Part shown: positions 61,798 through 64,000 of the stretch, one piece after another | Numbering within the stretch: position 1 is the stretch's first letter | How the letters are laid out: each line of letters starts with the position of its first letter | Source: Acidobacteriota bacterium | GTDB lineage: Bacteria > Acidobacteriota > Terriglobia > Acidiferrales > UBA7541 | DNA: 64,000 bases | Direction: 5' to 3' | NCBI GenBank assembly: GCA_003224235.1 | Contig: QHYU01000141.1 | Span: 28,200-92,199, forward strand | Notes under the pieces: generated by a model | What the model was told of the DNA's origin: nothing | Database searches by the model: none | Seen by the model: only the letters and a program-made list of their open reading frames with translations | Made by a program: the position numbers and the translations under genes

Positions 61798-63108
61798 ATG
61801 AAGCGTGCGATCTGGATTTTAATCATGCTGGTGCTGCTACTAGGGGCCAAGCCCGCGAAAGCAGCGGATAATCGGTTCATCGTTCGCACGACTGGTGGTC
61901 TGCCGCTCATCCAAGGCGTCTGTGGTCTCCTGGGGTGTAACGTTGTCCATGGCCTGGATGGCTCGCTGAACCAACTCTTTCTCGTCACCGCTCCCAGTTC
62001 GATAGATCCGACCGCTTTTCTGGCCATCCTGCAAAGCCAGTTGGGCGTTGTTGCAGTGGAACTGGATCACCTAGTCGGCCTTGTCGGGGGCTTGGCTGAG
62101 GCTTCCGCGCCGCCGGCCGGCCTATGGAACTCGTCTCCAGTAAATTACTATGGCGCCACGGTCTGGGCCGGCTATGCCAACCAACCCGCTGCTGGAATCG
62201 TGCGCGTCTCGGACACCCAGAAAGCTTTCAACGTAGCCGGCGCTGGAATTGTCGCTGACATCGACACGGGTGTCGATCCGAACCACCCAGCGCTCCGAAA
62301 TGTGCTGCTTCCGGGCTATGACTTCACCCGCAACCAGCCCGGTGGTTCGGAAATGCAGGATGTGCCTCCCTTCCCGTACAGCGGCCAGGGTCAGCCCGCG
62401 CGGGTTAATCAATCCACTGCAGCCGTTTTGGACCAATCCACCGCCGCCGTGCTCGACACCAATGTTCAGTATGCGGCATTTGGACATGGCACGATGGTTG
62501 TTGGAATCATCCACCTTGTCGCCCCGCACGCGCTCCTCATGCCTCTCAAGGCGTTCCATTCTGACGGCACCGGCTACGTTTCCGATATCCTTCGCGCCGT
62601 TTACTACGCCGTGCAGAACAAAGCCAAAGTGATCAACATGAGTTTCGATTTCACCACCTATTCAAAGGAGTTGGCACGCTCGATGAACTATGCAAACCGT
62701 GCGGGGGTGATTTGCGTCGCTTCGGCGGGCAACGACGGTAAAGACGAATTGGTTTATCCGGCCGGTCTCACCAATCTAGTAATGGGCATCGCCTCGACTT
62801 CGGATGCGGACACGCGATCGTCCTTTTCCAACTACGGCCAGGACATTGTCTGGGTGGCCGCGCCCGGGGAAGCCATTATTACCACCTATCCATTCAGCAC
62901 CTACGCGGCCGGTTCGGGTACCTCCTTCAGCGCGCCATTCGTTTCGGGCGGCGCTGCCTTGCTCCTCAGTGTACGAATGAATTGTAATCAGTACCAAGCG
63001 TCCCAGGCGTTTGCTCACGCCAAGCTGCTCTCCCCCGACATGGGACACGGGCGCCTGGACCTCTACCAGGCCGTATCCGCTTGGCGCAAAGCCGCAGGAT
63101 TGCAGTAA
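61798..63108 (+). CDS. Secreted subtilisin-like serine protease (S8) with tandem QSTAAVLD repeat
   Basis: The ATG at 61798 has GAGGAGAGA upstream; the product is 436 aa. It has a signal peptide (MKRAIWILIMLVLLLGAK, cleaved near AKAAD), a short N-terminal propeptide-like segment and an S8 domain with an intact triad: Asp156 (DIDTG), His230 (FGHGT) and Ser376 (GTSFSAP). Just before the His motif is an exact octapeptide duplication, QSTAAVLD (205-212 and 213-220), which looks like an inserted loop near the active site. It lies between the TPR-CHAT gene and an HD-GYP gene 16 bp away. The substrate is unknown. Confidence 0.9.
   Translation: MKRAIWILIMLVLLLGAKPAKAADNRFIVRTTGGLPLIQGVCGLLGCNVVHGLDGSLNQLFLVTAPSSIDPTAFLAILQSQLGVVAVELDHLVGLVGGLAEASAPPAGLWNSSPVNYYGATVWAGYANQPAAGIVRVSDTQKAFNVAGAGIVADIDTGVDPNHPALRNVLLPGYDFTRNQPGGSEMQDVPPFPYSGQGQPARVNQSTAAVLDQSTAAVLDTNVQYAAFGHGTMVVGIIHLVAPHALLMPLKAFHSDGTGYVSDILRAVYYAVQNKAKVINMSFDFTTYSKELARSMNYANRAGVICVASAGNDGKDELVYPAGLTNLVMGIASTSDADTRSSFSNYGQDIVWVAAPGEAIITTYPFSTYAAGSGTSFSAPFVSGGAALLLSVRMNCNQYQASQAFAHAKLLSPDMGHGRLDLYQAVSAWRKAAGLQ
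62410..62457 (+). repeat. Tandem 24-bp coding repeat (QSTAAVLD x2)
   Basis: Two adjacent 24-bp units encode the same octapeptide while differing at several synonymous positions, so the peptide is conserved more than the DNA. The repeat lies in the loop preceding the catalytic His of the subtilase. Confidence 0.85.
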
Positions 63109-63124
63109 CGCAGACCGGATCTCC

Positions 63125-63820
63125 ATGCGAACCGCTGCCACGCTCGCTCTCACTCGACCCACGAGTGGTTTCTGGGCGCCATTGCAGGTCGAAGAACTCA
63201 AGGAGCAGCTCAGCGACCTGAGCGCTGCGCTTATCTGCGCCTTCAACCAGCTTCTGGATTTGAAGGATCTCAACACCGGGGTGCATAGCACCCGGCTGGC
63301 CGAGTGGGCGGTGCGCGTCGCTCAGGAACTTGGTATCGAGGAAAAAAGCCTGCACGACATCGAAGTGGCCGCCCTTTTGCACGACATTGGCAAAGTGGGT
63401 GTTCCCGATGCGATCCTGAGGAAGCCCGGCCGCTTGACCGAAGAAGAATACGCGCTGATTAAGAAACACCCGGAATACGGCTGGGCTGTTCTGCGGCACC
63501 TTCCCGGCCTGGAGCACACCAGTCACTTTGTCCTGCATCATCACGAAAGCTTTGACGGTAAGGGCTACCCGGCTGGTTTGAAGGAGGCAGAGATTCCGAT
63601 CGGGGCGCGCATCGTCTGTGTCATCGATGCCTTTGATGCTATGGTATCCTCCCGACCTTACCGCCAGGGCCTGCCGCCCGAAGAAGCCATCCGGCGTTTG
63701 ATTCTCTCCAGTGGCACGCAGTTTGACCCCGTCGTGGTGCAATGCTTTCTTCACATCGCCCAGGCAGAGATGCCAGCGGTTTTCGCAGCCGCAGGCACTT
63801 CTGTTTCCACCGCCCTCTAG
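63125..63820 (+). CDS. Stand-alone HD-GYP domain c-di-GMP phosphodiesterase
   Basis: The 231-aa product starts at the ATG at 63125, after the subtilase stop; a longer frame inside the subtilase gene is rejected. It is a nearly bare HD-GYP domain: HDIGKVGVPDAILRKPGRL, HHHESFDGKGYPAGL and IPIGARIVCVIDAFDAM all match active enzymes. Predicted activity is c-di-GMP hydrolysis in the cytoplasm. It has no sensor of its own and only a weak ribosome site, so it probably depends on translation of the subtilase gene. A transposase gene end lies 9 bp after its stop. Confidence 0.88.
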   Translation: MRTAATLALTRPTSGFWAPLQVEELKEQLSDLSAALICAFNQLLDLKDLNTGVHSTRLAEWAVRVAQELGIEEKSLHDIEVAALLHDIGKVGVPDAILRKPGRLTEEEYALIKKHPEYGWAVLRHLPGLEHTSHFVLHHHESFDGKGYPAGLKEAEIPIGARIVCVIDAFDAMVSSRPYRQGLPPEEAIRRLILSSGTQFDPVVVQCFLHIAQAEMPAVFAAAGTSVSTAL

Positions 63821-63828
63821 AACGCATC

Positions 63829-64000
63829 TCATAAATTCCTCAGGAGGATGATGAGGCAGCCGAGTTGGAGCATCCCGAGGAAGTTGGCTTCGTAGAACTC
63901 CCAGCGAGTTACGAGCCGACGGAAGTTATGCAGCCAAGCGAAAAGGCGTTCGATTTTCCAGCGACGACAGTAACGGCGCAACTCGCGACGGTCCTGGGTC
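63829..64000 (-). mobile_element. IS5-family transposase, C-terminal part (cut by window end)
   Basis: Reading the - strand from 63999, 56 codons end at TGA (63829-63831). The peptide contains [22 protein letters not shown], the Y(2)R(3)E signature region of IS5-type DDE transposases with the last catalytic Glu, followed by LVTRWEF and a hydrophobic end. The rest of the element lies beyond the window. Its terminal inverted repeat must lie at or before 63829, so close to the HD-GYP stop at 63818-63820 that the insertion may have supplied or altered that stop. Confidence 0.85.

Overview
The window is a GC-rich bacterial chromosome segment from a Gram-negative (diderm) organism: it encodes a Wza-type outer-membrane exporter, an OprO/P-type porin and heptose-sugar enzymes. 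Subtilases ending in repeated VVWG hexapeptides, together with the dense soil-type gene content, suggest Acidobacteriota. That placement is inference from family resemblance; no rRNA is present to confirm it.

Region 1 (1-8541, + strand) starts inside a three-gene thiamine-diphosphate 2-oxoacid:ferredoxin oxidoreductase: gamma-delta fusion, alpha, beta. It is followed by an OFA-family (oxalate/formate) transporter, an OprP-like porin and a secreted beta-propeller protein. Alpha-subunit residues match those I recall for oxalate oxidoreductase, so this is probably an oxalate uptake and oxidation locus.

Region 2 (8999-39281) is a large exopolysaccharide locus, almost all on the - strand and read from about 38.1 kb down to 10.3 kb. 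It runs: FecR-like protein, Wza, BY-kinase (Wzc-like), fructose-6-phosphate aldolase-like protein, initiating sugar phosphotransferase, Cys-motif epimerase, a heptose/nucleotide-sugar block (hddA kinase, UDP-glucose-dehydrogenase-like protein, SDR, Gfo/Idh, GmhA, GmhB), MurJ-like flippase, then glycosyltransferases, methyltransferases and two Wzy/ligase-type proteins. Many genes overlap by ATGA, implying a long translationally coupled operon. A CpsB-type tyrosine phosphatase is divergent at the head, and a TPR protein converges at the tail.

Region 3 (39524-43699, - strand) is a dipeptide/oligopeptide-type ABC transporter with one ATPase, one solute-binding protein and two permeases.

Region 4 (43726-53255) is regulatory and secretory. 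It holds a membrane HD-GYP/GAF/GGDEF protein, a divergent sigma-54 activator overlapping a PilZ gene, two XRE regulators, a subtilase with two propeptide-like domains and VVWG repeats, and a free-standing copy of the membrane domain found at the N-terminus of the HD-GYP/GGDEF protein.

Region 5 (53532-58129, - strand) is a nitrogen-control operon, amt-glnB-glnD.

Region 6 (58709-64000) has a TPR-CHAT protein whose CHAT catalytic His and Cys are both replaced, a second subtilase with an octapeptide repeat, a stand-alone HD-GYP phosphodiesterase, and the 3' end of an IS5-type transposase abutting it. The most unusual theme is two subtilases, each beside a gene matching one part of the same composite c-di-GMP enzyme.
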